Notes: generated from the sequence alone by a model not told the origin. A stretch of 64,000 bases of DNA from Diploptera punctata (GCA_030220185.1 JASPKZ010004199.1:1222501-1286500); one strand, 5' to 3'; positions 1-10,690 are shown, numbered from the stretch's first letter. Numbers and translations are program-made.

Positions 1-1344
1 GTCCTCTTCTAAGTGGTCAACCTTAGCTTTGTTTCTCAACTAGACAGTATTTTAATATTAAATTAGACAATATTTCTCTGGCCATACTTCCAATGTCTAG
101 TCTCCATTTCTTTCTGCAATTTTATTTTTACCAAGAACTCGGAATTACTTTTTTTAATTGATTGCATTATAGCGAGTTTGGTTCCGAAAAAATCGGCCGT
201 TACAATGTTCATAAACACACACATGCTTGCAAATTTTTATGTCTGAAAATTAAAGAGAATTATGAAATAATATCAATACTGATCTTAAGCGATCCAAGTT
301 AGGCTAAAAAGAGTGTAGGCCTATCAGTTTAAAGGTCGGTTTAGACGCTACGTTGGGTGTGTGTGTGTGTGTGTTTTTTTTTCTAATTTGTTTTCTAGAA
401 TTTTTTTTAATAATGTAAGGAATGATACTTTATTTATTTATTTATTTATACACATGGTCTTTTCATGGTTGAGTGTAGATATGTATTATTGTGATGTAGT
501 GTAGACATAGATTTTACTTTTATGTAGCCTGTTATTATTTTTTGATACAGGTGTATTTGTAGGTATTTGTTTATATTATGATTAGTTATATTTTTTTATT
601 CATGGAAAAATAATGCACGTACGGCCAAGCAGGCCCGTGCGCAATGTAAATGCATATGCATTTTCTTTCTTCTGAAAAAAGGCAATAAATTCCATTTATC
701 TATCTTGTATGTATTGTCCATTGTTTACACAGCAATGTTTTCCCCTCCATTGTCTACCTCAGTTCCAATCCAGACTCGAGTTGTAGTGTACTGTCACTGA
801 TTTTTTCTTATTAAAACTGAGAAAGACATAATTAATTTGATTATGGAGGAAGCCCAGTTGCTTTATTTTATTTTTTCCCTCGTAAGGATTCAATTACTGG
901 GGGGAAAAGTGACGAAGAGGAAAAAGACAAGATGGTCATGGGAGTGGCTTCTGAAAATAAATCAGTATTCCCATGTCCTATTACTGAAATAACTGAGAAG
1001 CGAACCTGATGACTGGCGCAATTATTTGCGAATATACACCTCAGCCTACATTAAATTGCTGGGGTTGGTATTATAACACCATACATACAGAAACAAGACA
1101 CCTGCATGAGAAAAGCCATTTAAACGGAACACACAAAATGTACGTTTTGTCACAAAATGATGCTTCTCCCGTCACTTCTGCAATCTGACCTTGGATTTCA
1201 TTCCCACTCAACAAGACGTACGTTTTGCTGTTTACATGCCACGTTTCATATGATAGGATTTGTCCTGCTCTATAAAACGTACAATAAGACTTAGCTTATA
1301 AACCGGCCTTAAAGTGGGCCGTGCAGATGCGAATGATGGATTAC
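1..1344. other. AT-rich non-coding stretch next to the host exon
   Basis: No gene is seen. A short (GT)n run lies near 357-374 and a TTTA run near 430-450. At about 560-710 a sequence ends in an AATAAA-like motif followed by a CTATC-type run, which could be the 3' end of an old retroposon; this is weak. On the minus strand this is the intron that follows the exon at 1345-1488. Confidence 0.35.
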
Positions 1345-1488
1345 CTTGAGCACGCTCTCGTCTTCTGAATGGCATGATGACTGCAGTGTGACGTCAGCCA
1401 CTTTGCCAGCCTGACTAACAATAAACACCTTCATGGCCTGAGACACTTGTCGTCCGGTCAGTACTGCTGTGTTGATCACGTCCCAGTT
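1345..1488 (-). CDS. Internal exon of a TMEM132-family transmembrane protein (partial gene)
   Basis: Seen: on the minus strand a TTTGTTTGTTTCAG acceptor is followed by a 144-bp open exon of 48 codons (phase 0) ending CTCAAG before a GTAATC donor. The peptide begins NWDVINTAVLTGR and ends SEDESVLK, with one cysteine near residue 39. Family knowledge: TMEM132 proteins (Drosophila detonator) are single-pass membrane proteins with Ig-like extracellular domains. Their middle part has the pattern NTAxLTG, a valine-rich strand, then xCxSxDExVxKV. This pattern match is from memory, not from a search. Codon use and GC content differ clearly from the surrounding AT-rich DNA, and there is no stop or frameshift, so it looks like a functional host exon and not a repeat. 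The gene runs from high to low coordinates. Upstream exons would lie above 1488 and downstream ones below 1. None was recognised, so the upstream intron may be very long. Alternative: another Ig-like adhesion protein. Confidence 0.72.
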
Positions 1489-1619
1489 CTGAAACAAACA
1501 AGTACATCTCATTTGTAATATAAGCATAATATACTTTTCTCAGCTGCTCTTAATTATTGCATTATGCGATTTATAACCCGAGTCTATGGTCCTTGTTCCG
1601 CGAAGATACTACTATCGGT

Positions 1620-2013
1620 ACTACAATTGGGTGGCCCAATGTTGAGCTTTAGCCTCTCATTTGTTAGGAGTTACTAGACCAAGTTAATTTAGTTATGCTT
1701 ATTTGCCCATAGATGTCATGAATGGCATGCGGTCAACATACCGACCTAATGAGAGATCTAGCAGGCAACTAAAGTATTACTAGGATGTCAGGTCGGTAAC
1801 TTTTTCTTAGATGCCTTTTTATTCAAGCTTAAGGATCTTTTACGAGCCTGAAAATCTTCAGACTCGGGACCCACGGGTTAAAGTCCCTCCTGGAGGACTT
1901 GCTTCTTGGATTTTTCCATCCTAAAAAAAACCCAATCGACCCCGATCGGGTTTGAACACGCGACCCTCGTGACCAGAGGCAAGGAGCATTTACTACTAGT
2001 CCACCACGGCCGG
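1620..2013 (-). repeat. tRNA-derived SINE, family C, copy 1
   Basis: On the minus strand a tRNA-like head (about 2013 back to 1940) carries a pol III B-box-like GGTTTGAACACGCGACC on the plus strand read-through. A T-rich body and a tail follow that are homologous to 41330-41640 and, in the other orientation, to 31662-31860. Shared blocks include GGATTTTTCCATC and the tail TAGTAATACTTTAGTTGCC (read on minus). The left edge is approximate. Confidence 0.65.
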
Positions 2014-2148
2014 CGAAGATATGTGTTCATGATATAACATTTAATTTATGACGGTTATATTTTTACAAAACACAGAGAAACAGTATGAAATACAATTTTG
2101 GAAAGTGATATTGATAAATATGATTTGCCAAGTTACTGATAATGAAAC

Positions 2149-3160
2149 TAATACCCGGCGTGCGCTGCTACGCCTAAATAAATGAACATTAATGCGCTTT
2201 TATGTTTAGTTGAATAAGTGAAAGGAAAAATAACCATACATTTACATTTTTTAGATACCCCGTGCTGATTACCCGGCGTTTCCCGGGAATCTACGTATCC
2301 CGATCTTCTTGACATAAATGAGCTGAAATACGAAAATTAATGTGTTTTATGTTTAGTTAAATAAGTAGAGGAAAACATTTATATCGTAATTATTTTTAGA
2401 TACCCCGTGCTGTTTACTCGGCGTTGTCCGGGAATCTACTCATCCCGATCTTCTTGGCATAAATGAGCTGAAAGACAAAAATTAATGTACTTCTTATTAA
2501 TAGTTGAATAAGTAAAATGAACAAATAATTATAAATGTATATCGTAATTATTTTAAGATTCCCCGTGCAGATTACCCGGTGTTGCCCGGGAATCTACTTA
2601 TGTCGATATTCTTGGCATAAATGAGCTAAAAGACAAAATTCGTTATTGTGAGTTATCCGTAAAGATACCCGCTATGTGCTGCTATGCTTGCACAGGAATC
2701 TACGTATTTCACAGTAATATAATGTACGGTTAAAAACTATGATATAGTTACCTTGATTTTACTAGTATCGAATCTACGTACTTGCCACAATCTTCTTGAC
2801 ATCAGTGAAAGACAAAAATGGTTATTGTGAATTATCCGTAAGAGATAAACATATACTGTCATGTACTTTTTTGTAGAGCTTTTTGAGATACTCAATTCTG
2901 TGTACATTCATGTTGTGTATTTGTTATGGTTTAGGTAGCGTAAACCTTTGAAGCGTCCAAAGAGCTACTTTTTTCACGTTTTCCATTACAAAGGGCGATT
3001 TTTAAGGGTCTAGGAGTTGAGTATCACAACTCTCTTATAGCCTGTGTTCATCCGGAATCTCCTGAACATTTTGCAAAAAGCCCCATCACAATCGGATCAA
3101 CGGTATGACCGTGCATAAAATACGAACAAACAAACATTCATTTTTATATATTAGATACAC
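2149..3160 (+). repeat. Interspersed repeat with internal tandem units (copy 1)
   Basis: Contains units starting AGATACCCCGTGCTG at about 2253, 2399 and 2555, so the period is about 146-156 bp. Each holds a CCCGGCGTT...CCCGGGAATCTAC block and a GACATAAATGAGCTGAAA block. A second copy with the same three units in the same order is at 52155-52871. The tail (about 2969-3160) ends in an AACAAACAAACATTC / TATATATTAGAT motif, like the ends of some retroposons. No open frame of note. Confidence 0.7.
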
Positions 3161-3191
3161 AAGAGACCATTTTCGTACAGAACTTTCAACG

Positions 3192-3420
3192 AAAAAAATG
3201 AGAAGTACCGGTGTAAATCTACTAGATAGCAGCTTTTAAGAGTCATATCTGCACATGTTAAGTGATTATCGCTGCATGTGTTTCTTAAAGTAATATTATT
3301 GAATAGAACATGCATTAGTATGAATTCTAAACTGTTAATTTTTATGTACTATTATGGTAGATTTAAAGAAACACATTTACAACTACAAATACTCATACTA
3401 TATTTTATAACCTGAACAAT
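3192..3420. repeat. Direct repeat, copy 1 (partner at 4556-4783)
   Basis: About 229 bp is nearly identical to 4556-4783. Both begin AATGAGAAGTACCGGTGTAA and end in TATTTTATAA-CTGAACAAT. Most differences are single substitutions. It holds no gene. Confidence 0.8.
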
Positions 3421-3471
3421 TTGGAATAGAAATTGTTATAAATCGTAAGACACATTTTCGTCATATTTATT

Positions 3472-3535
3472 CACTGGCACTATCGAACCAGTAGGTTTAT
3501 GGCCGCGCGGACATGAGCTCTCCATATTACCCTAG
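3472..3535 (-). mobile_element. Short fragment of a LINE 3' end
   Basis: CACTGGCACTATCGAACC followed by GGCCGCGCGGACATGAGC matches the 3' part of the better preserved LINE end at 59296-59560 in the same orientation. A third fragment, inverted, lies at 9950-9995. Confidence 0.6.
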
Positions 3536-3972
3536 TCTGAGGTAATTATTTCCAGTTGGAATGGATTTTCTAAAGTAGTTCCCGCCCGGAAAACGGAATG
3601 GGGGACTATTTTACCTCTGGAACCCATATCCACGTTTATTGACGATTGTATTTTTGCGGTAAAATATTGTCACTCTTTCAACCAAGACACTTTTTTTCGT
3701 CTGGCCTATCGCCTTCGACTTGTCCGACATGGGCAACCTACTCAACAGCAAAGCTCCCGTCAACTTATACACTTTTGTCATACAGCTGGGATAATTGCTG
3801 TGGCAACCGCACGCCACTGATACTTAATGTTATGCCCCCATAATTTTAAAATATACAAAACTTATAATATTTCTCATAAATGTATTGCAGCAACACTAAA
3901 AAATTAAGCGTGAACACGAAGACAACATAATACACAGATCTACAGCACACTGTATTTTGATTTAATTACTAT

Positions 3973-4311
3973 CCATCCATAGTAATTCTGCCCGAAGGCA
4001 GGTCCTTCACTGCAATCATAGCATTTTCATGCTATGCTTGCAGCTTTACTAGGGAATTGTAGATGTGGTAGCTTCCCGTTGCTTTCCACACCGGTGAAGG
4101 ATGATGATGATGATAATGAGAAGGATGATGATGATGATGGCCATATGATTTCGGGGACCGTTGGGACCTTAAAGTTTTCCTGACATTTGTCTTACAGGTG
4201 AGGAAAAACCCCGATAAAAACCTCACCCAGAAAAACTGCCCCGACCGGGGATCGAACCCGGGCCCGCTGCGTGACAAGGCAGCACGCTACCTCGAGACCA
4301 CAGCGGTGGAC
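3973..4311 (-). repeat. SINE-A copy 1, full length
   Basis: tRNA-derived SINE read on minus: tRNA-like head ending near 4311 with B-box GGTTCGATCCCCGG, a GGGTGAGGTTTTT body, an internal (CAT)n run, then a tail ending CTATGGATGGATAG. It is flanked by an 11-bp target-site duplication TTAATTACTAT at 3962-3972 and 4312-4322. The two open frames here are translations of the SINE and not genes. It is inserted in a sequence whose left flank (about 3940-3970) resembles 5435-5470. Confidence 0.93.
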
Positions 4312-4555
4312 TTAATTACTATAATATGTTTAATTGTTGTCTCATGTCGCGTGAAATCAGAAATTGCACCGGAAAATTAACTATTTTAATGCCACCAGGT
4401 TGTCTTTTATGACATTTTTTGGCTTTGTCCCTTGGCATTGGCGGAATTGTATTCCATTTTTTAATTTCTTAAACTGGGGCATCTGGAAGGCGGAGTTACG
4501 TTACCGCGATGATAATGTATGTATACATATTTTTTTTCGTGCATAACTTTAAATG

Positions 4556-4783
4556 AGAAAAATGAGAAGTACCGGTGTAAATCTACTAGATAGCAGCTTT
4601 TAAGAGTATTCTCTGCACATTTTAAGTGATTATCGCTGCATGTGTTTCTTACAGTAAGATTATTGAATAGAACATGCATTAGTATGAATTCTAAACTGTT
4701 TATTTTATGTACTATTATGGTAGATTTAAAGAAACGCATTTAAAACTATAAATACTCATACTATATTTTATAAACTGAACAAT
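4556..4783. repeat. Direct repeat, copy 2 (partner at 3192-3420)
   Basis: See 3192-3420. This copy stops at a short TA run near 4783-4795, just before a LINE fragment. Confidence 0.8.
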
Positions 4784-4804
4784 ATATATATATATCATCA
4801 TAAT

Positions 4805-5171
4805 ACATTCACGAATTTAGGCCATTTGTTGACCTGTTTCGGCTTCAAGAGAAACACCATCCAGAAGTCTTTTGAGTGGACGTCCTGGTCTTCTTCTTCC
4901 TGCAGGTTGATATCTTAACATTTGTTTGGGTATCCTGTGATCTTCCATTCGATGAACATGTTGCATCCATCTTGACTTATAATCAGAAATTTTGTTTTCT
5001 AAAGGTTCCATGTGTAATTCTTCTATGATGTCTTCATTTGTTTGTAATCTAGTAGTGTGTATCCTGCAGTCCTCCGTAGGTATCTCATTTCAGCAGATAT
5101 AAGTCTCTGTATATCCTTCTGTTTCAACGTCCATACTTCGCTACCATTCAAAAGAGTTGGAAGAGCCAGTG

Positions 5172-5172
<1 letters not shown>
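4805..5172 (-). mobile_element. Non-LTR reverse transcriptase C-terminal fragment (degenerate)
   Basis: Reading minus from about 5172, decayed frames give a GSEVWTLK-like segment, then ISAEMRYLRRTAGY. After a frame change come WMQHVHRMEDHRIPKQ and GRRRPGRPLKR. This order (GSExWT, AEMRFLRRTAGY, xWxxHxxRM, GRRxxGRPxKR) is the usual C-terminal end of ORF2 of arthropod LINEs. The same subfamily recurs at 7140-7623 and 14225-14515. It is broken by a frameshift near 5011 and bounded by a (TA)n run, so it is a dead fragment. Confidence 0.75.

Positions 5173-5212
<40 letters not shown>
5173..5212. repeat. (TA)n microsatellite
   Basis: About 20 uninterrupted TA units, at the broken edge of the LINE fragment. 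Confidence 0.95.
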
Positions 5213-5215
<3 letters not shown>

Positions 5216-6254
5216 TATAATGAAGCGCCAGAAAAGTCCTTAACCTAAACTTAACCTAAATTTCAGATCATGGGCAACCACAGGAATAATGCTCTTTAAG
5301 GAAATATTCCTATGATAGAAACTGTAGTCAGAAATGCTGGTCACTAGCCCATGAGGTCGGTCACAGAGAATTAAGTAAATGTACAAGATAATAGTTGAAA
5401 GCAGTGCAAGTAGAGACAATACAATATATCATAAACTAATCTACAGCACACTGTATTTTGTTTTAATTATTAGAATACGTCTAATTATTGTCTTGCATTG
5501 TGTGTGCAATATTATAGTGTAACCAGAACTTGAACAGCGAATTAAGTAAATTTACAAGTTAATAGTTAAAAGCAGTGCAAGTAGAGTTGTTTATTGTTCA
5601 CCGTATCCGGAATTCCATCAATTACACAAGCTCCCGCGTTTCCAATCGACTTTTTTTTTACTGTAACGGCCTGCGACCTTTTTAAAGAAGAGAAAGTTAT
5701 TTTTTTACATTAAAACCTTCCTCTGGCGCTCGTTTCCATTCAAAGAATTGCAGTTACGTGATTCGTTGAAATTCAGAGCTGCCTAATCTGCAGGCGCTCA
5801 ACTGGGATCCCGTCTCTTTTCCTGCAGATTCATGCAATTTGCATAACTTGCAGGAGAAGCGCTATGAAAATCCATAGAACATCACATTTCACGTTCATAA
5901 CCTACTCGCATGGGAAAAATTTATAAAATCCAGAATAAAAGAAATACATTACTTTTCACTACTAGCACAGAGAGGGCGCTATGATCAGGACGCCAATACC
6001 TAGGACGAGAAAGAGCGACGAAGTTCCTTAACCAAGAGAAAAATCAAGATATAACCATTGCAGCTAAAGCGATTAAAAAAAAATAAAATCAGAAAGAAAT
6101 GCCGAACGGGCTCTGTTAAAAGGTTGCGTTTTAATACCAACATCAGAATCTCACGAATTCAAATCCTCCCTCCCCGAGTGGAACAACCTGGCTAGGATTT
6201 TTTATCTGGGTCTCTCCCTTCTCCCTCTCCCTCACTCTCTCCATGGCGCGACAG
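5213..6254. other. No gene recognised; short internal duplication
   Basis: A segment GAATTAAGTAAATGTACAAG with GCAGTGCAAGTAGAG at about 5369-5416 is repeated at 5539-5588. The piece CTACAGCACACTGTATTTTG at 5441 also occurs at 3941. No open frame, RNA gene or element ends were seen. Confidence 0.4.
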
Positions 6255-6743
6255 GCCTAGAATGCCCTTGGTCTACCATCTACATGCGCTAATCACAGAG
6301 GTAGATGATCAACCAACCAGTGTAGGGGTGACACATGGTCAGCATATCGGGTCCCCCAGCCTTTATAGCTGGTTTCCTCAACTTGGATAATTCTTTATTT
6401 CCGATTGAGGGTCTTTCCACTTTTCAGCGGTTGCCATTTTACCAGCCGGCTGCTGGCCCTTCACATCCACATGTGTCAATCCCAGAGGTAGATGATCAAC
6501 AGCCAGTGTAGGGGTGACATGTGGTTAGCATGTCGAGTCCCCCAGCCGTTATAGCTGGTTCCTCAACCTGGAGCCGCTACTTATTGTAGCTACCCAATTG
6601 CCTCACGGTGCTGGGTGGGCACCGGTCCCATACTGGCCGAAATACCATGAGAAAATTTCTTTCCCCATGGAGACTCGAACCAGCGCAAGTCCCGTAGCTC
6701 TGCGCCAAGGCTTCCTACCTTAACCGCTCGGCTACGGCGCGGG
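6255..6743 (-). repeat. tRNA-derived SINE, family B: partial copy plus adjoining full copy
   Basis: 6440-6743 is a full copy. On minus its head has an A-box-like TAGCCGAGCGGTTAAGG and B-box GGTTCGAGTCTCC, like class II (Leu/Ser) tRNAs. The body ends in CCAGCTATAACGGCTGGGGG-type sequence. 6255-6400 repeats the tail half (AGAGGTAGATGATCAAC, AGTGTAGGGGTGACA), so two copies abut. A further copy is at 6753-6917 and a headless one at 59940-60215. Confidence 0.8.
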
Positions 6744-6752
6744 ACTAATTAT

Positions 6753-6917
6753 TTATTTTACTTACCTAAATTCCTTACGATGCTGGGTGCGTACCGGTCC
6801 CATGCTGACCGAAATTACATGAGAAAATGTCTTCCACCACGGAGACTCGAACCAGCGCAAGTTCCGTAGCTCTGCGGCAAGGCATCTTGCCTTAACCACT
6901 CGGCTACGGCGCGGGGT
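6753..6917 (-). repeat. tRNA-derived SINE, family B, tail-truncated copy
   Basis: Repeats the head half of the neighbouring copy: CGATGCTGGGTGCGTACC, CGGAGACTCGAACCAGCG, then the complement of the tRNA-like head ending GGCTACGGCGCGGGG. The two heads are about 170 bp apart in the same orientation. Confidence 0.8.
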
Positions 6918-7139
6918 CTGGGTTTCCTGAGTCATGGCAAATGATGGATTGGATCTATTTCATTATTATTCATTACTTTGTAAAATATTTTAACCATTTA
7001 ATTGGCAAAACATTAATTTCTCGTGCCAGTTATTTTAATGTGGCGGACCGCACTAAAAACAAAATAATGCATGACTGTTATTATTAAGTTTATTGTGTAA
7101 TTCGACAAATATTTAAGTTATTACTACTCGTTCGTTTTC

Positions 7140-7623
7140 TTCTGTTTTATTAATAATACTAAAACAAGAAAGAGATGGGCTGAAGTCGGAACGGGTCAAC
7201 AGACCTAATCCATGAATGAAGATGATGATGACTAAAACATCCAAGGACAATGACAGTGCCTATTATTACTTATGGATCCGAAACATGGACAGTGACAACT
7301 CAACAATCTGCCAGAATAAAGCTGCTGAAATGAGATTCTTGAGACCAATAGCAGGATATCAAAGAACAGACAAAAAACATAACACAGGAATAAGACAACC
7401 AAAAGTAGAGGAACTAAACACAACAATAGAGAAATACAGAACAAACTGGAAAGAACACTTGGCAAGGATGACTGAGAATAGAATACCAAAAGCAGCATAC
7501 AGCTATTCACCACGAGGAAGAAGGAGTTTGGGAAGACCAAAGAAAAGATGAAAAGAGCAGCAATTTGGAGCCGGAACAGGTTAGTAAATAAGCCTAAACC
7601 GTGAAGAAGAAGAAGAAGAAAAC
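7140..7623 (+). mobile_element. Non-LTR reverse transcriptase C-terminal fragments (degenerate)
   Basis: At about 7160-7235 a short end reads RWAEVGTGQQT then a stop, the last residues of such a protein. Right after it, 7258-7600 gives PIITYGSETWTVTTQQ in one frame and, after a frameshift near 7310, AAEMRFLRPIAGYQRTDKK, RTNWKEHLARM and RGRRSLGRPKKR ending in TGA (7549-7551). The GAAGAAGAA run at 7604-7620 is the usual end of this LINE type. It is the same subfamily as 4805-5172 and 14225-14515. Confidence 0.75.
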
Positions 7624-9211
7624 ATCCAAACAATTTATATATCCTATAGGATACATTGTCATTTGAAGGGTTAAACAAATGAAAAATACCAGAACAGATG
7701 AACACAGCCTCTTTGATACTCGTATAACAAAAGATTCTAGATGCTTTAGTTGTTAAAGCGTCTATAAATAAGAAATAATAAAAACAAGAAACTAAATAAT
7801 TCTGATCGTTAAAACAAACGATTCATTTCAACCTCACTTTTCAAAATCTTGTTTTATTTCGTAATTTCCTATCAGTTTAATTCGGTAACGATATCCACAC
7901 AGCTTATATGTCTGATATTGATTGTAACCATGACGTGAACTTTGTCTTGTTAATTTTTCACATCACGTTTCCAACATCGACACTTTTCAGAGTTGTCCTG
8001 TCTCGCAAGTCACGAGTTCGAGCCTTGACATGGGTATTAATATTTATGCTGAGCCATGAAAAGATTGTGCTGGATGCTTAATTCATCCTATAAATTTTAT
8101 ATCCAATCGCCTTTCTATAACACCGTTTAAAGTAATGTAGACGAAATAATTAAAAGTTATTCGATTTTACGTCTCCTATTTTAAGTGCGAAAATGAAACT
8201 TGTATGCATCATAATTATAAAGAAATATGCTAATAAATTTCTGTGCAAAACTAATTTGACTCCAAGAAAACTCAGATTCATACCCAAATTAAATATGATA
8301 TTTTGGTTATATTTTTAGTTACTAGTATTTTTTTTTGTTAAAGCTGTGGAGTCTGGTGTCCTACCAGAGACATTTGGTATGGCGAAGTGACCTTCAACTT
8401 CAGATACTCTATCCGTGCTCACCGAATACGTATCATCGCCTCACTGATTCTTAAATCCATTGACAAGACCATATTATATTTTTAAATTGAAAATTTCAGT
8501 TCCCAACTACAGGCGCTTTTCATAGTTATTTTATGGAACTGTGATGATCTGGTTATATTGTTGTAAACTAGATAGTTCTGCTGTATTTATTCAATTTATT
8601 AAGTTGGTCCTTATTTTCGATTTTTCGTATTATATTTCGCATACCCTCTATTTTCCTCCCCCTCTGGTTGCAAGAAGTAATTTAAAGCCCATTTTGTTGA
8701 AATTTTAGATAACCACACTAGTATATTAACTCGAGTACGTATATTACTAGGGTGGCTCTTATTATAGGGGTGGAATTAAACTGTCTGATTTCAACACACA
8801 CCCTCTATCTTCCTTTTGACTTAAGTTGATAGTATATAAAATTTCATTACAATAAATTAACATTAACTAGTGACACACAGGACTAAATTTATAAATATTT
8901 AAAAAATACAGCAAGAGTATTTTTATATTGTCTTAAACAAGACAAATTAATCAATAAATATCTTCAAATACAGCTGTTTTAATGAAATTAATTGTTAAAA
9001 TCATAAATCATTACCATTTTTATCGAAATTTTCTTTTCAATATCAATTTTTTTACGCGCCTATTCTATCTGAATGCGACACCGGTTCCTCGACATACATT
9101 TCAACAAAATGGACTTTAAATTACCTCTTACAACCAAAGGGGGAAAAATAGAGGGTGGGAGAAATGAAACACGAAAAGTCGAAAGTAAGAACCACTCTAG
9201 TATATATTTAT
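7624..9211. other. No gene recognised
   Basis: AT-rich. A possible relic tRNA-like B-box (GAGTTCGAGCC) sits near 8010 without a clear head. No long frame, element ends or tandem repeats seen. Confidence 0.35.
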
Positions 9212-9508
9212 ATGATGTTTTTATTATTGATTTAACATTTCTCAATGAAAGATAAATTATATTTGAAGAGAAAAATGTTCGCCTAGACCGAGACTCGAAC
9301 CCGGACCTTTGGCTTGCCGGGCCAAATGCTCTACCAACTGAGCTACCGAGGCGAGTTACGATATAGACGTAAATTTTTCTCATATACGTTGTAATTCCCT
9401 TTCGCCAAATGCTTTTGAAACCATTGCTTCTATCTTTGCAAATGGCGGCTTCTTAGTTAAGAAGACATTTATTGGGAATTTAACATTACTTTATAAAGCT
9501 AGTAAGGC
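9212..9508 (-). repeat. Left arm of a tRNA-bearing fold-back
   Basis: 297 bp is the near-perfect reverse complement of 9616-9876. It holds a full tRNA-like sequence (9281-9352). The arm junction carries a third, truncated unit at 9506-9613 in the same orientation as the right arm. Confidence 0.9.
9281..9352 (-). tRNA. tRNA-like gene, apparent anticodon GGC with C33 (probably pseudo or SINE-like)
   Basis: A 72-nt cloverleaf can be drawn: acceptor GCCTCGG/TCTAGGC (one mismatch), D-stem GCTC/GAGC with loop AGTTGGTA, T-arm CCGGG-TTCGAGT-CTCGG. The anticodon stem TTGGC/GCCAA encloses CCGGCAA, giving GGC (Ala) but with C instead of U at position 33 and an extra base before the stem. Internal A and B boxes are intact (TAGCTCAGTTGGTAGAGC, GGTTCGAGTC). 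A T5 tract follows within about 12 nt. The odd loop argues against a working tRNA. Confidence 0.45.
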
Positions 9509-9613
9509 AAGCCAAAGGTCCCGGGTTCGAGTCTCGGTCTAGGCGAAAATTTTTCTCTTCAAATATAATTTATCTTTCATTGAGAGATGTTAAATCAATA
9601 ATAAAAACATCAT
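9506..9613 (+). repeat. Truncated third unit with 3' half of the tRNA-like sequence
   Basis: 9506-9544 is the 3' half of the tRNA-like gene. It is followed by the same 3' flank as in the other two units, up to the ATAAAAACATCAT end. Confidence 0.85.
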
Positions 9614-9615
9614 TA

Positions 9616-9876
9616 GAAGCCTTACTAGCTTTATAAAGTAATGTTAAATTCCCAATAAATGTCTTCTTAACTAAGAAGCCGCCATTTGCAAAGATAGAAG
9701 CAATGGTTTCAAAAGCATTTGGCGAGAGGGAATTACAACGTATATGAGAAAAATTTGCGTCTATATCGTAACTCGCCTCGATAGCTCAGTTGGTAGAGCA
9801 TTTGGCCCGGCAAGCCAAAGGTCCCGGGTTCGAGTCTCGGTCTAGGCGAACATTTTTCTCTTCAAATATAATATAT
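9616..9876 (+). repeat. Right arm of the tRNA-bearing fold-back
   Basis: Reverse complement of 9212-9508 with few changes. It contains the second full tRNA-like gene at 9775-9847. Confidence 0.9.
9775..9847 (+). tRNA. tRNA-like gene, second inverted copy (apparent GGC)
   Basis: 73 nt, one C longer than the minus-strand copy before the T-stem (variable loop AGGTC), with acceptor GCCTCGA/TCTAGGC. The anticodon loop CCGGCAA is the same. Boxes A and B are intact and a T5 tract follows near 9853. Probably an element-borne tRNA-like promoter unit. Confidence 0.45.
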
Positions 9877-9949
9877 TTATATATATCAACCATGATTTGA
9901 GGGAAATAAATTATACAGGGGATGATGGGAAAACATAAGCTCAACACTG

Positions 9950-9995
9950 TCCGCGCGGCCATGAACCAACGAGCTCGATAGTGCCATTGAGGTAG
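9950..9995 (+). mobile_element. Short LINE 3' end fragment, inverted relative to 3472-3535
   Basis: TGTCCGCGCGGCCATGAACC and CGATAGTGCCATTGAG are the reverse complement of the 3' end seen at 59296-59400. Confidence 0.55.
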
Positions 9996-10055
9996 TTATA
10001 TTATTGTTGTGATAATAATTACATGACAACGATTTGTTGGGGATATTTTGATCTG

Positions 10056-10205
10056 GTTTCTTACGTTGAGAAAGATCATCTCCTAATTTATCTACATTCA
10101 CCTCCAGATTCCCTCTATAACAGCTTGACGAAAATGAACGACTACGTCATTTCTATCTCTAACTGGTCTTCAAGTTTCGGTCTAAATCTGAATCCTAACA
10201 AATGA
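10056..10205 (+). mobile_element. Jockey-like LINE, reverse transcriptase fragment (part 1)
   Basis: The frame reads LIYLHSPPDSLYNSL, MNDYVISISNWSSSFGLNLN and PNK. This is the stretch just after the catalytic ADD box of a Jockey-type reverse transcriptase. It stops where unrelated sequence begins (CACTGAGCAACAAAAA at about 10208). The element appears to resume at 11085. Confidence 0.7.
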
Positions 10206-10599
10206 CACTGAGCAACAAAAATACACTTTTTGTCTCAGAAAGACGATTTTCTTCTATATTTCGCCTGTGGAGCACCCCTTTTGATGGTCCAACAATAATC
10301 GGCCAGCATATTAGGATTCTATTTGCCTTGATATCTCTTTTCCATAGCTGAAATCTCCGAGTTAGCTCATTTGGTTTTATTTTACAATGGACAAATGGAC
10401 GAAAAAACTTGTTAAAAAATGATTATTTAAATCCATTAATTCAAATTTAATTAAAAAAAACTGTGCGTGATGGAGAAATTCCGAATACATATTTGAAAAC
10501 ACGATACATAACTGCATTAAGTACAATTATTGGTACTCATGAGACAAAAATCATGTTGACCAGTGTTATAAGCCATTCTACTGGGAGAAAAATACATCC

Positions 10600-10611
10600 T
10601 TTGATACATCC

Positions 10612-10642
<31 letters not shown>

Positions 10643-10652
10643 GATGATGGAC

Positions 10653-10690
<38 letters not shown>

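Noticed and set aside
4032..4380. Open frames such as MSRSGPGFDPRSGQ with His-rich stretches (also at 12184, 13569, 23380, 55500, 61488, 62364)
   Set aside because: All lie inside SINE-A copies; the His runs are translations of the internal (CAT)n and the frames have no conserved starts or ends apart from the SINE.
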